Of a stretch of DNA of 64,000 nt, positions 42,677 to 54,323 are shown piece after piece; positions within the stretch are counted from its first letter, which is position 1, and every line of letters starts with the position of its first letter. Made by a program: the position numbers and the translations under genes. The stretch comes from Capniomyces stellatus (taxonomy: Eukaryota > Kickxellomycota > Harpellomycetes > Harpellales > Legeriomycetaceae), in contig LUVW01000006.1 of the NCBI GenBank assembly GCA_001661515.1, positions 162,608-226,607 on the forward strand. Reading direction: 5' to 3'. The notes below the pieces were generated by a model. It had not been told where the DNA came from. It did not search any database and saw only the letters and a program-made list of their open reading frames with translations.

Positions 42677-45600
42677 GCTGAAAATCTGTATCAAAAAAGT
42701 GGGAGATAGCTAGGGTTAGGGGGGGGACGTGATCAGTTTAAGACTGTGTTTGTTAAAATATTTGGTCATTAGCAACTATTTGTTTTTATTTTCCTTGTAT
42801 GCTTTGTATTTTTATTTCTAAAGTAGTGATATGGCTCGTTGGTGGTGGTATGTAATTTTTCTAGTGTGTATTGTTTGCAGATTTTAAGTAGCAATAAAAT
42901 ATCTGTAAACACCGATGCTTTGTATATTAGATGTAGTAGTCAGTTTGATCAAGTGTACTTGAATTGACTTTGACTTTGTATTGAAAAAGAGTGCAGCTTT
43001 TTTATTTTTTTGCATCGGCTAATGGCGGCTTTTTGGAATTGTTACTAAATAAGGCAAATTCTGAGAATTTGTAATTTAATTTTTTCCAAGTCTATTTGTT
43101 ATGAAGAAAAAAAAAAGATGCGTTTTACAGTTTCCACCGGATAGTTAAGAAATAAATTACAAATACAACAAAATTTGGGCACATCAAAAGCGTGTTAATT
43201 AATGGAACTATTTCAAAAGGTTCAATGCCAAAAAAAAGTAGACTAAAAGGTGACCATAAATGTGAAACAAGGGTAAAAACGAGGGTGAAAGCGGAGGGTG
43301 AAAGCAATAGGATGAAAGCAATAGGATGAACGCAAGAGGGTGGAAGAGAGATGATGAAAAAGAGATGATGAAAGCAAAAGTGATTTGGTTAGATTTTGTT
43401 ATTTTTTAAAAAAGTTTATTAAGAGAGCTGGAGGTGGTGAATGTGATTTGGGGTATAAAAGATATGGTTCAGTCACAATTAAGCTGGGGTTTGTTGTTTC
43501 GCAGCGCAAATTTCCGGTGACAAAATTATTTGTTCAGCAAAAAAAAAACACTTGTCATTTGAAAAAAAAAAAGTTACAAGACTGCAAAGTAAAATGAAAG
43601 AACAATAAATCAAACTAAAGCTAATGTGCCAATTATGGGATCTCTTCAAAAAAATTGATCCACGTGTTAGCCTTCTCAGGTTGGTTCGAAGAGCCTGACA
43701 AAAAAAAAAAGTTACAATAACAAATAAAAAGTCAAAAGTTTATGATGTGATGAATTTAGACAATAATACCTAGTTCTGGAAGTAATACCAGAATGATTGG
43801 GTAGGTTGTAGAAAGATGAAAAAAAAGGATGGTGAAATATGAAAGAAAAGAAAAAGCGGTAAAGGGGGAGTTTTATAGGATGGAAAAATATATTGGGTTA
43901 ATAATTAAAAGCATAAAAATTGAAAGACCATAATAATAAAAAACCGAGTAAAATAATCAACGGGTATTTTTATAATATTCGGTGGTTTATTTGGAGTTAT
44001 TGTTTACTTGATAAAGAAATTGATTGACAATTTGTACAAAGCATCGTTAAGCTGAAAAGAAAAGAAAAGAGAAGAGCCCTTTGGTTGAACCAAGTTGCAG
44101 ATATAGTAGAATCGTTAATTGAAAGAAATATCTTCTATGTTTATTATAGTTTGTTTTATTCAGGAGAATGGCGAAAACTTGATTACATGGTTGGCGAGTA
44201 AATAATGTAAATTGGTGGTGTTTGAAGTTGACTGGTTTTTTAAGTAAATACGCCTTTAATATTTTTTAATGAATAAACAAATATGAGTGGACAAAGAAAG
44301 CAAGACAAATACAGAAATGCCAATTAGTTGAATGAGAGTTTTAAATTGCTATAAATAAAAACCCAAGAGCGTGCAAAGTAGAAAAAGGTAATTGTAAAAA
44401 AGAAAGGGAAAAAAGGAAAAGGAAAATAATAAAAAAAGCCAAGACTTTTCAAAGTGGGGCATGGAAAAGTAAGTAAAAAAAGAAAAAAAGAGTGAAGAGG
44501 AAATATGAGTAACTGAAATGTAATTTTGAACGGAAACGTTATTAGTGCTATTTCAAGCAAGGGCACTTTTGCTAATAGCCCGTTTCCAGCAAATGCTGCA
44601 ACGTTGGTTGATTTTTGTGATTGAGATGTAGTGCAAGATTAAAGATCAAAGAGGATATTCAATTAATGCCGACAAGGCAAAGGTGGAACAAGACTATTAA
44701 AAAAAGGCAGGAATATTGGGCAAGTTTGAAAGTAAAATTGTTGTTGAAGAGGTTATATTGATTAAAAAGTATCGGAGATTAGGGAATGTTTATGGGGTTT
44801 TTAGTAGGAAGGATTTGTGTGTGTTTGGGAATGGGTTGAGTGACAGTTGATATGTGAGAGGGGAGGGGGGGGCTTGGGATGGATGAGGTGGTTTTGTTTG
44901 TATATAGTACGTAATAGGAAAGTGGGAAAAAGAAAGGAAATCATCAAAATGAAATAGAAAGGCAAAGTTGGGTTGAGAGAGAGTGAGAAGTGAGAGAAAA
45001 AAGTGAGCGGAAAAATTGGGAGGAAGAAATAGAGCGGATTAAAATGTTGGGATAATCGCGATTGGAAGAGTGGCCAATTAAAGATGGAATACTGGAGGGA
45101 TTATTTTAATGATTAATGGAAATAAAAGTACCAATCTAAAAATAATTCAAAAGTAATAATTGAAAAGAAGGCAAATAAACGGTTGGAATTTATTTAACAA
45201 GATTGGGTTTATATTTTGTAATGAAAATAGGCAATAAATTTCAAATTAAAAGGAAAATCTGCAATGTAGTTTGCAAAAGAAAAAAGAAAAAAAATCGAAT
45301 AGGGAGGGTTTTAAACAAAAGATTTGGTTTTTTGTTTGTGGTATTAAGAGGAACAAATTAATAGCAAAAAAAAAAGAACAGAGCAAAAAATAACGCCTAG
45401 AAAAAAACGAGAAAGAAACTTGATAAATAAAGTTAAAAAAAACCTAAATTCGAGGTACTATTGTTCTTGAATTTGTTACTAGTATCTTTTCACTTGATTT
45501 TTTTTAAAATAGCCATTAAAAGAATAACACAGTTTGGAGAGTAATAAAGGAGACGTATTAATAGAGTATTTTTTGACCAGTATACTCTTGAACTGACCAG

Positions 45601-45837
45601 CGCTCTTTTGTTTCTTGTTAAAGTATAGTATACAACTGTGTATTGGTGCGGTAAGGAAATAGAGTAATCCTATTATACACAACTTTATAGTTTTTGAATG
45701 TTTTGAGAATAAAAAGTTGTTTATTAAGTTTAGTTAGTTGAAGAGGTTTGAAGCTAGAGCCGTTAAGATTATTATTATCGCCATTTTTTTTTAATAAAAA
45801 AAAGAAAGAGCAAGAGAGAGAAAGAGAAAAGTAAAGG
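42677..45837. other. Intergenic, 3.2 kb, purine-rich plus strand
   Basis: No gene seen. From about 43100 to 45830 the plus strand is markedly A/G-rich, ending in a GAAAGAGCAAGAGAGAGAAA leader just before the ABC transporter ATG. Confidence 0.5.
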
Positions 45838-48798
45838 ATGAGTGGGTATGGACAAGATAAGGGGAGTGACAGGATTGAGTTCCAAGAGATTAACGAAATG
45901 TACTCGGGAAGCAAGGCGGAGTATGATGGGTCGAGAGATAACTACTTTGCCCAGATAACGGAAAAGAGGCCAGGAGAGTTGCAGTTGGTGGAGACAAAGG
46001 AGGATACGTACATAGTATCGTTTTTCAAGCAGCTGTGGATAATGTTTAAGAGAAATGTGACGTTGTTGAGAAAGTCGTATGTGAGTACGTTTGCGCAGGT
46101 GGTGCTGAGCCCGGTGGTGTTTATGTTGTTGCTGTATGTGTTGCAGGCTGCAGAGAACAGTACGGTGTTGAAGGCGATAGACCATCCAGGAACGTATGAG
46201 TTGGGGCCGTTGGATATGTGTCAGGGGATGGGGAGGGGGGATCCGTGTATCAATATGATGTACACGCCATCGAACCAGGATACGGACAAGATTATGCAGA
46301 GTTTTGCGGAGAAGAATATGGAGAGAAGCAATATAAACAGTGGGGATGCACAGGCGATAAAGTATGAGGGGGCGTTTAATTTGGCGATTACGGAGAAGCC
46401 AACAAGAAAGATGGGGATAGTGAGTGTGCCAAATGCGGACTTTATCTACTCGTATGTTTTGAGCAACCCAAACACAACGTCATTGGGAGTGACTTTTGAT
46501 GTGGATGTGGCAACGAATATCTACAAGTACCAGATCTGGTTCAACACAACGGTACAGAGAAACGGAACGGCGCCATACAACACGCGGATTCTGGGAGTGA
46601 TTAGGGGGTTGGACGAGGCGATAATAGGAGTGGCGGGAAACAAGAAGTCGAACATAGATGTGACAATGAAGGATTGGCCAAAGGTACCACCAAAGTCGTT
46701 GGGAGACAACATAGTGGTGTCGTTGGGACCGATGTTTTTCTTCAGTGCGCAGATGGTGATATTTATCAATGTGCTAATGATGATTGTGGCTGAGAAGGAG
46801 AAGAAGTTGCGGGAGTCGATGCAGATAGTTGGGCTGAAGGCAGAAGTGTACTGGCTGAGTTGGTACTTGGCGTATGCGATTCTGGCGTTGTTCTGTGTGC
46901 TGATTACTATAGGAATGGGATTCGCGCTGGGCTTTACGGCGTTCAGGAACACAAACTTCTTTGCGATGTTCTGTACGTTCTATGTGTTTAACCTGACAAT
47001 GTTGATGTTGGCGTTTGTGGTGTGTGCAATGGTGAACACAACGCAGACGGCAGTTCTGATAGGGATCTACATATTCGTGATAGGACTGATTCTGATGGGA
47101 TCATTGTTTAACAACGTGGCGTTTGCGTTTGTTTGGTGGTCAGGAACTACAGATCCATTGTACAAGGACCTGTTTATGTACTTGTTGCCACCGTTCAACT
47201 TTGGAGTGCTGTTTATTTCGATTTCACAGCTGTCGTCAGGGGGGCTGAACTCGCTGACGGGAACATTTGTGCCGGGTCCGGGATTCAAGTTTGGGGATCT
47301 GTACAATCAGCTACCATCGCAGTACTTGCAGTCGTTTGATGCGTCTGGGGCAACACCAAACGTACCAGCACCAATTGATTTTATGTACATGTTGCTGATC
47401 AACTTTGGGATGTTCCTGGTGTTGACGTGGTACATGGACAATGTCAAGTCGAATGAGTATGGGGTGAGCGAGCCATTCTACTTTTTCTTGGACCCGCGGT
47501 ACTGGTACAGGATCATCAAGCCATCAAAGGTAGTTGACAAAGTATCGGTACAGGCGTGGTTGGACACCTTGGACACGGCCGTGGAGTCAAAGCCAGGTGA
47601 GGATGGAGACATTGCGGCTGAGAGACGGGCAGTGCGGGATGCAAACACAGAATATGGACTGAGAATTGTGGACTTGAACAAGGTGTTTACATCGGGGTTG
47701 ATTCGCCGTAAGAAGTTTGTGGCAGTGGACTCGACGTGTTTGGGGATCAAGGAGGGTGAGATTTTAGCGTTGTTGGGCCAGAACGGAGCGGGAAAGTCAA
47801 CAACAATGAACATTTTGTCAGGAGTGATGCCCAAGACCAAGGGTGACGCGATGTTTTACGGGTTCCCGCTGAGTGAGCAGAGGTCGATTAGGCGGATTTT
47901 CGGGATCTGCCCGCAACACGACATTCTGTTTGACGAGTTGAGTGCGATTGAGCACATCCGGTTGTATGGAGGGCTCAAGAATTTGCCAGAGGAGGAGCTT
48001 TTGAAGCTGATAAATGAGGGACTCAATGCAGTGAAGCTGTACAATGTGCGCAACAGACCATCAAGAACGTTTTCAGGAGGTATGAAACGGCGGTTGTCAG
48101 TGTTGATAGCAACAATTGGAAACCCAAAGGTAGCATTCTTCGATGAGCCAACAACAGGAATGGATCCAGTCAACAGACGTCACGTGTGGCGGTACTTGGA
48201 GCGGTTCAAGCAGGGTCGAGTCATTATTCTGACCAGTCATTCAATGGAGGAGGCTGATGTTTTGTCTGACCGAATTGCCATTATGGCACATGGTCGAGTG
48301 CGTGCACTAGGAAATTCGATCCGGTTGAAGTCGAGGTTTGGCGCAGGGTACAGATTCTCAATGGTAGTTTCGTCAAAGTCAAAGGTTGAAACGGTCAAGA
48401 ACAGTGTTTCGCAGTTGTTCCCGTCAGCGCGGTTGGAGGACGACTCAGCGGGGGCGCTGATATACCATTTGCCTGTGGCAGAGGGGGAGGAGAACGAGCA
48501 GGTGCCAGAGTTTGTGGCCTGGCTGGAGGCGAACCAGGTGAGTTATGCAAAGGAGAACATGTTGTCGCCAAGAAAGTCGGAAAGCAGAACAGCGAGTATG
48601 TACATGGCAAACAGCAGTTCGGGCAATAGTGGTAGTAGTGTTGTTTATGAAGGTCAGCATCTACAGGCAGGCAGCAATGGTGGTGGTAGTGATGGTAAGT
48701 TTATTAGTGCTTGGGGAATGAGTCAGACTTCGCTTGAAGAGGTGTTTTTGAAACTAGTTCGTGAGGCACAGATTGAACAGCAACAACATAGGGTTTAA
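45838..48798 (+). CDS. ABC transporter, subfamily A, half-size (TMD-NBD)
   Basis: 986 aa, intronless. Cytosolic N-terminus (1-80), TM1 about 84-104, a large extracytosolic loop to about 290, then a TM cluster (about 295-560). The single nucleotide-binding domain has Walker A GQNGAGKSTT (647-656), Q-loop CPQHD, signature FSGGM (745-749), Walker B VAFFDEP with catalytic E770 and an H-loop (LTSHSMEEADVLSDR). The LTSHSMEEAD-type H-loop and the one large loop are ABCA traits. ABCA proteins move lipids across membranes. One TMD and one NBD means it must dimerise, as in plant and protist ABCA half transporters. Full-length ABCA is absent from budding yeast, so its presence argues for an early-diverging fungus. 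Confidence 0.93.
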   Translation: MSGYGQDKGSDRIEFQEINEMYSGSKAEYDGSRDNYFAQITEKRPGELQLVETKEDTYIVSFFKQLWIMFKRNVTLLRKSYVSTFAQVVLSPVVFMLLLYVLQAAENSTVLKAIDHPGTYELGPLDMCQGMGRGDPCINMMYTPSNQDTDKIMQSFAEKNMERSNINSGDAQAIKYEGAFNLAITEKPTRKMGIVSVPNADFIYSYVLSNPNTTSLGVTFDVDVATNIYKYQIWFNTTVQRNGTAPYNTRILGVIRGLDEAIIGVAGNKKSNIDVTMKDWPKVPPKSLGDNIVVSLGPMFFFSAQMVIFINVLMMIVAEKEKKLRESMQIVGLKAEVYWLSWYLAYAILALFCVLITIGMGFALGFTAFRNTNFFAMFCTFYVFNLTMLMLAFVVCAMVNTTQTAVLIGIYIFVIGLILMGSLFNNVAFAFVWWSGTTDPLYKDLFMYLLPPFNFGVLFISISQLSSGGLNSLTGTFVPGPGFKFGDLYNQLPSQYLQSFDASGATPNVPAPIDFMYMLLINFGMFLVLTWYMDNVKSNEYGVSEPFYFFLDPRYWYRIIKPSKVVDKVSVQAWLDTLDTAVESKPGEDGDIAAERRAVRDANTEYGLRIVDLNKVFTSGLIRRKKFVAVDSTCLGIKEGEILALLGQNGAGKSTTMNILSGVMPKTKGDAMFYGFPLSEQRSIRRIFGICPQHDILFDELSAIEHIRLYGGLKNLPEEELLKLINEGLNAVKLYNVRNRPSRTFSGGMKRRLSVLIATIGNPKVAFFDEPTTGMDPVNRRHVWRYLERFKQGRVIILTSHSMEEADVLSDRIAIMAHGRVRALGNSIRLKSRFGAGYRFSMVVSSKSKVETVKNSVSQLFPSARLEDDSAGALIYHLPVAEGEENEQVPEFVAWLEANQVSYAKENMLSPRKSESRTASMYMANSSSGNSGSSVVYEGQHLQAGSNGGGSDGKFISAWGMSQTSLEEVFLKLVREAQIEQQQHRV

Positions 48799-49337
48799 AA
48801 TTTTATCAAGTTTTATTACTATTACTATTACCATTATATTTTTATATTATATTATTAATTTACTTAATAAACAATTTATTATAATCATTAATTGAAAAAA
48901 AATTATATTCTATTCTATTTGATTCCATTATATTATATTATGTTTTTACTTTATTAAAAAGTGTTGGGTTTGATTTAATCGGAAATTAATGCAAGATAAA
49001 AAATTGAAAAATTAAAATATATAAAGAAAAAAATATAAAAAAAAAAAAAGATATCAAGATAAAGAGAAGGTTTTTAAACTAGATGTTTTTTTTGATTTTT
49101 TTATCAATTAATTAATTTCTCTAATCCTTTCCTTTCCTTTCCTTTCCTCTCCTTTCCTTTTTTTTATATATATATTTTTTCCACATTTCATTTGACTGTT
49201 AAACTTTGTAATAAAAAAGAAGAGAAATAAAAAGTAGAACTGATAGAATTGATAGATTAGATTGAAAACAAAAAACAAAAAACAAAAAACAAAAAACAAA
49301 AAACAAAAAGAGAGAAACAAAAGAACAGTTGAGAAAG
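48799..49337. other. Intergenic, 539 bp
   Basis: 3' region of the ABC gene and promoter of the Pam18 gene. A (CAAAAAA)n run lies at about 49266-49310 just before the ATG. Confidence 0.55.
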
Positions 49338-49688
49338 ATGAGTAATGTAATGGTATATATCGGAGCGGGAATAGCGTCAGCAGCAGTAGTAGGAAGCATG
49401 TTGTTGAAAAGAACAAGCGGGAAAGGAGCGTCGTCGGTTCTAAAGGGAGTAGATGCAGTGAATAAGAAGTTTGTAAAGGGAGGGTTTGATCCAAAGATGA
49501 ATAAACGAGAAGCAGCACATATATTGGGACTGAAAGAAAGTATTCTTTCAAAGATTAAAGTCAAAAACGCTCATCGAAAACTCATGATCAAAAACCATCC
49601 TGACCGTGGTGGGTCGCCGTACTTGGCTACTAAAGTTAATGAAGCAAAGGAATTTTTGGATACAAAATGTCGATTACCACCCAAATAA
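49338..49688 (+). CDS. PAM18: Pam18/Tim14, J-domain subunit of the mitochondrial import motor
   Basis: 116 aa, single exon. One N-terminal membrane span (residues about 6-24, VYIGAGIASAAVVGSMLL) anchors it in the inner membrane with the J domain in the matrix. There is a linker FVKGGFDPKMNKREAAHILG, then a short J domain with the HPD tripeptide at 87-89 (KNHPDRGGSPY) that stimulates mtHsp70 at the TIM23 channel. FD.KM...EA..IL is diagnostic of Tim14/DNAJC19 rather than other J proteins. The ATG at 49338 follows an A-rich leader. The gene converges on the Hsp110 gene 147 bases away. Confidence 0.94.
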   Translation: MSNVMVYIGAGIASAAVVGSMLLKRTSGKGASSVLKGVDAVNKKFVKGGFDPKMNKREAAHILGLKESILSKIKVKNAHRKLMIKNHPDRGGSPYLATKVNEAKEFLDTKCRLPPK

Positions 49689-49835
49689 ATAAATAAATAA
49701 ATACTATACTATAATAGACTTTGTTTTATAATTTATAATTTATAATTTATAATTATTTTATATATATATGTTTTTATATTTTAAAAGTAGATTGATGATA
49801 ATAAAAAATAAAAAGGAAATTAAAATTAAAATGAA

Positions 49836-52232
49836 TTAATCGACATCCATTTCTGAAGTGGATTTAGGTGGATCAGTAGATTCAGAGTCTTGGACAATAG
49901 GATCAGCTTCAGAAGTGGAAGAAGAGTCTTGATCAGTGACGATTGGAGAGTTGGTGGATTCAGGTTGAGGAGTAGATTGGGCAGATGAAGGGTTAGTTGT
50001 TGTTATTGGAACAATAGGTTTAGGTTTGTTCATAATAAGACTGGCATTGCGTTTGAGGTCCTCGATTTCATTATCGATTTGGTAGACAAAGAGGGTTGGA
50101 GGATCATGGAGAGCGAGTTCAGATTGTCGTTCAAGCTTGGTGTCAAGCCATTCCTGGGACTTTTCGATCATATCAAAGATTTTCTGACGGTCATCAGAAG
50201 AGATGTGAGAGTACTTGAGGTCATTTGAACTGGCAAGATCAGTCCAGTAGTGAATAGCCTGTCTAAACTCCTTGGACTTGGCAGGGCGTTTCTCGTGTTC
50301 AAGAGCACGTTCAACAACCAAATCTCCAACATCCTTAAGCTTAGCAAGCTTACCAGTGAAAGTGGCAAAGTCACCAGCTTCAGCCTCGTCAGTGTAGAGC
50401 CAGTCCTCGGCATCAGCAAGTTCAGCAGAGAAGGAGTCCTTGTCGTTAGGGTGGACAAACTTGGCGTAGCTGCCTTCAACCTTGGACCGGATCTCGTAGA
50501 TGTACTCTTCAAGAGCGTTTTTAGCATTTTCAGCCTTTACGACTTGAACGTCACGGTCGTGCATTGATGTTTCAGCTGTTTTGTAGGCTTGTAGTTGGGC
50601 TGGGTTGAGGCACTGAGACTGCTGTTCGTACTGCAGGTCACACTTTTTAACCAGTTTCTTGACAATTTTGACTTCAGGCACAGCACCCTCAGCCAAAGTC
50701 TCGCCCTCAGCCAACTCAACCTCCTCCTCAACTTCCTTCTCCTCCATCACGTACGCAGCCGTAACGTTGAGGATTCCACTGAGATCAAGACGTGCTTTGA
50801 CCTTGACAATACTGCTGTCACCTGCTGTGGTTGGTTCAACGCCCTTGACCTTGAAGTTCAGCAGCCATGGGTTTGTTCCTGCTGGCAGGTTTTCGGGCTG
50901 GCTGTACTCGGCATCAACACCAAAATCTGCCTTGCGGTAGAATGTTGAAATCTTTGTGCTTGGGATTTTGTTGCTGTGGCTGAACACTTCCAGCTCTGTG
51001 TCATCGTCACCCTCAACCTTGTCCCACTTGAACCTGATTGGGTGCACTGTGATGTCGCTGATCGAAAAGTCTCTTACCTTGAACACTGGTGACAACATTG
51101 CGCACTGGAATGCACATCCTCTTGCTACAGCTTCGTCCTGGTTCAATGTAAAGCTCAGCTCTCTATTAAGGAACTCTGATATCTTCTTCTTCACCGCTGG
51201 TACTCGGATCGACCCCCCAACTGTCTCAATAGCATAGATATCTTCCAATGAAATCCCTGATTCCTTGATTGCTGCGTTCAATGGCTCTTCCATTCGCTTC
51301 AGCACTGGTTCAATCAGCTCCTCAAACTCTTCCCTCTTCATCACTGCCCCTGCGTCAATGTCATTCATTATGTTCTCTACTCCTATGTTTGCCACTGGAT
51401 TTGCTGACAACATCTTCTTCAGCTTCTCGCACCCTGCTCTCAATCTCAATTTTGCCTTTGCATTTGTGTTTATGTCAATCTTGTACTTTTCTCCAAACAC
51501 CTTTATAAAGTGCTCCAACAATGCAAAGTCAAAGTCTCGCCCTCCACAGTTTCGCGCAAACGCTGTTGACAATACCGTCAACTCTCCCTTCTTGTACGCT
51601 ACCACAGCTACGCTAAACGTACTGTATCCCATATCCACAAACACCACGTGTCTCGCCTTGTCCTCTGGCAAGTCCAACTTTGTGATCCCGTAACTCAACG
51701 CCGACGCTGTTGAATCATTAATCAACCTCAAACAGTTCAGGTTCGCTATCTCACACGCCTGAATCACACTACGTCTCTGTCTATCCGTATACCATCCTGG
51801 CACCGATAACACTGCATACAAACTCTTGTTCTTCAGCTCTGCTCCCGCAATGTCTCTCAGCTTACCCAAGTACATTCCGTACAACTGTGTCGCACTAAAC
51901 TTTGTCTTCTCCCCCAAGTAGTCCACCTCCACTCCTACCTCCCCATCCACATCTACCACCTTTGCCCCCTCAAACATACTCGCCTCTTGCACTACCTCCT
52001 CCTCTGTAATCGACCGCCCAATTATTCTCTTCAACCCCGATATTGTGTTTCTAAAGTTACTCAACTCCATATTCTTTGCCATCTCCCCAAGGTATCTCTG
52101 CTTTGGCCCAAACGACACCAACGAAGGTGTTGTTCTGTTTGACACCTCATTTGTCAAAATATCTATCCCTCTGTTACGCGCTACCGCAATAACCGATTGA
52201 AGTGTTCCAATATCAAAGCCTACTACTGACAT
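49836..52232 (-). CDS. SSE1: Hsp110 (Sse1-type) nucleotide exchange factor for Hsp70
   Basis: 798 aa, single exon, start at the ATG at 52232 (MSVVGFDIGTLQS). The N-terminal actin-like ATPase domain shows GFDIGTLQSVIAVARNRGID, NEVSNRTTPSLVSFGPKQRY, VLSVPGWYTDRQRR, FVDMGYSTFSVAVV and VGGSIRVPAVKK; the wording NRGIDIL.NEVSNR.TPS is Hsp110-specific. A beta domain with an acidic insertion and a helical lid (NALEEYIYEIRSKVEG) follow. The C-terminal 60 residues are Thr/Ser/Pro/Asp-rich and end SEMDVD, with no ER retention signal, so it is cytosolic. It works with Hsp70 and Hsp90 in folding and disaggregation. The sense strand upstream is purine-rich. Confidence 0.95.
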   Translation of the reverse strand: MSVVGFDIGTLQSVIAVARNRGIDILTNEVSNRTTPSLVSFGPKQRYLGEMAKNMELSNFRNTISGLKRIIGRSITEEEVVQEASMFEGAKVVDVDGEVGVEVDYLGEKTKFSATQLYGMYLGKLRDIAGAELKNKSLYAVLSVPGWYTDRQRRSVIQACEIANLNCLRLINDSTASALSYGITKLDLPEDKARHVVFVDMGYSTFSVAVVAYKKGELTVLSTAFARNCGGRDFDFALLEHFIKVFGEKYKIDINTNAKAKLRLRAGCEKLKKMLSANPVANIGVENIMNDIDAGAVMKREEFEELIEPVLKRMEEPLNAAIKESGISLEDIYAIETVGGSIRVPAVKKKISEFLNRELSFTLNQDEAVARGCAFQCAMLSPVFKVRDFSISDITVHPIRFKWDKVEGDDDTELEVFSHSNKIPSTKISTFYRKADFGVDAEYSQPENLPAGTNPWLLNFKVKGVEPTTAGDSSIVKVKARLDLSGILNVTAAYVMEEKEVEEEVELAEGETLAEGAVPEVKIVKKLVKKCDLQYEQQSQCLNPAQLQAYKTAETSMHDRDVQVVKAENAKNALEEYIYEIRSKVEGSYAKFVHPNDKDSFSAELADAEDWLYTDEAEAGDFATFTGKLAKLKDVGDLVVERALEHEKRPAKSKEFRQAIHYWTDLASSNDLKYSHISSDDRQKIFDMIEKSQEWLDTKLERQSELALHDPPTLFVYQIDNEIEDLKRNASLIMNKPKPIVPITTTNPSSAQSTPQPESTNSPIVTDQDSSSTSEADPIVQDSESTDPPKSTSEMDVD

Positions 52233-52749
52233 TTCCAAGTCTTTCTTTTATTTTATTTTTTTAATCTCGGTTTTTTTATTTAACCTCTACAAAAATATCC
52301 TTTTAAAATAAAACCTCCTTTTTCAACTTTTAAATCTGTATTTCTGGATTATCGACTTGCTTCTTTACTTTTCCTTGTCGTATATATAAATTTTTCTTTT
52401 TTTAAAATTTAAAATCTTTTCAATGTATTCTTTTATTGATTTTTTTTTTATTGCTTTTTTTTTTCTTTTGTGTTCTTACCCTAATTACAAATTTTAAAAA
52501 ATAAAAATAAAAATTTTCATAATCTATTTTCAATCCTTTTTTTTTTCCATCTATTTTTTTTCCTTTTTCTTTTCTTTTAATGGTCTTTTTTTTTTTTCTA
52601 CTCTTTATTTCTATTGATTTAATGTTGTTAATCTTTTAGTAAAAGTAAATACTTTAATCATCTTGATTTTGTTTACTCCATTTTTTTTTTGTTTCTATTT
52701 CTAATTCTAGTTCTACTTTTCCTTTTTTTTTTTTTTTTTTTTTTTTTTT

Positions 52750-52768
52750 NNNNNNNNNNNNNNNNNNN
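52750..52768. other. Assembly gap (19 N) in poly-T
   Basis: Flanked on both sides by uninterrupted T runs (about 23 and 25 bases). Probably an unresolved long homopolymer. Confidence 0.95.
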
Positions 52769-52799
<31 letters not shown>

Positions 52800-53140
52800 T
52801 ATCACTATTATTATATTTACTTTGCTTTTCTTGGTCAAATCATCCCCACTTTTTTTTAACCCTTATTCCTAATATCTCTCTTCTTTCTCCTCCCACCCCT
52901 CCCACAAAAACCAACTAAAATTATCGTTTATTATAAAATTTACTATACGCATTTACTTGCCTCTTTTAACAAATGCCCACCCATATTCACATAATCTCAT
53001 CTAATCATTATTGTTTGTTGGAATCATTATACATTCGTTCTTTTATTTTTTATTTCTTGTAAAGAGTTTTATCGCTCTTGCAATTTGAAACTAATCCAAA
53101 CATCTCATACTCGATAATTGTCCAGAGCATTTACCTTCCC

Positions 53141-53843
53141 TCCCCCCCCCCCTCCCCACTACCAATCCATTCAAACACCATCCATATCAACTACTTTTTA
53201 TCGTCAACTTATAGACGTCGGTTGCCATAATACTTGTCCCATCTATTACCCAAACACAGTCTCTAAATACAACCTCACAAAACTTATACATTGGTCATCT
53301 ATTTCTTTGACTTTGTTTTTACTTGGCTTTGCCTGATTTTAATTACCAATGATTTATGACGATCAAAAGTGGGCTTTGTTATCATTATCGCCATTTAAAC
53401 CGGAAGTAAAAAAAAATAAAAAATAAAATTTAATCAACTATGCAAATAAAATTATACCTATTTTAAAGTTTTCCTTGAAACTAAAAAATCGGAAAGTTAA
53501 AGTCCGAAAGTTAAAAATATAAAGTTAAAGATTTACAATAGCAATAATAAAGATCAAATAGACAAAGTAGAACAAACAAAGTGCATGTGTTGAAAAGACT
53601 AATTATCCATTTGCCATGTTTAGAAGATTGATAAGAAATACCGAAAGAACAAAGTTCTCGATTCAGCAATGCGGGGTTTTCGCTAGAAACTTGCATTTCA
53701 AACCAAACCAACTGGGGTTGCCCAGAAGCCTTAACAGAACAAAGGGACATTGCAATGGAAATCGAAGTTACTCCAGTTCAGGGTTTTTTGATTCCGAATC
53801 TGGAAAGATCTCGTTGATTGTAGTCGGAACAACCATCAGTGTC
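53141..53843. repeat. Contig-end duplication (partner 53845-54551)
   Basis: Same sequence at an offset of 708 except for the length of the poly-C run (11 versus 15). It includes the first 76 codons of the TPR gene as a broken copy (53616-53843). Confidence 0.9.
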
Positions 53844-53844
53844 N
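53844..53844. other. Assembly gap (single N)
   Basis: Contig join at a poly-C run, with about 703 bases of unmerged overlap. Confidence 0.95.
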
Positions 53845-54323
53845 TCCCCCCCCCCCCCCCTCCCCACTACCAATCCATTCAAACACCATCCATATCAACT
53901 ACTTTTTATCGTCAACTTATAGACGTCGGTTGCCATAATACTTGTCCCATCTATTACCCAAACACAGTCTCTAAATACAACCTCACAAAACTTATACATT
54001 GGTCATCTATTTCTTTGACTTTGTTTTTACTTGGCTTTGCCTGATTTTAATTACCAATGATTTATGACGATCAAAAGTGGGCTTTGTTATCATTATCGCC
54101 ATTTAAACCGGAAGTAAAAAAAAATAAAAAATAAAATTTAATCAACTATGCAAATAAAATTATACCTATTTTAAAGTTTTCCTTGAAACTAAAAAATCGG
54201 AAAGTTAAAGTCCGAAAGTTAAAAATATAAAGTTAAAGATTTACAATAGCAATAATAAAGATCAAATAGACAAAGTAGAACAAACAAAGTGCATGTGTTG
54301 AAAAGACTAATTATCCATTTGCC

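Larger units (their letters stand above)
52233..54323. other. Intergenic with gap and duplicated contig end
   Basis: Divergent promoters of the Hsp110 gene and the Mgr3/TTC19-like gene. The left part is extremely T-rich, with a 19-N gap inside poly-T. 53141-53843 is repeated at 53845-54551, so about 0.7 kb here, including an N-terminal fragment of the TPR gene at 53616-53843, is an artefactual duplicate. Confidence 0.7.

Noticed and set aside
43660..43705. GGTTCGAA resembling a tRNA T-loop
   Set aside because: CAGG...CCTG forms a hairpin but no acceptor stem, D arm or anticodon arm fits.
53616..53843. Second copy of the Mgr3/TTC19-like gene start
   Set aside because: Identical to the true gene start and cut by an N; explained by contig overlap, not a separate gene.
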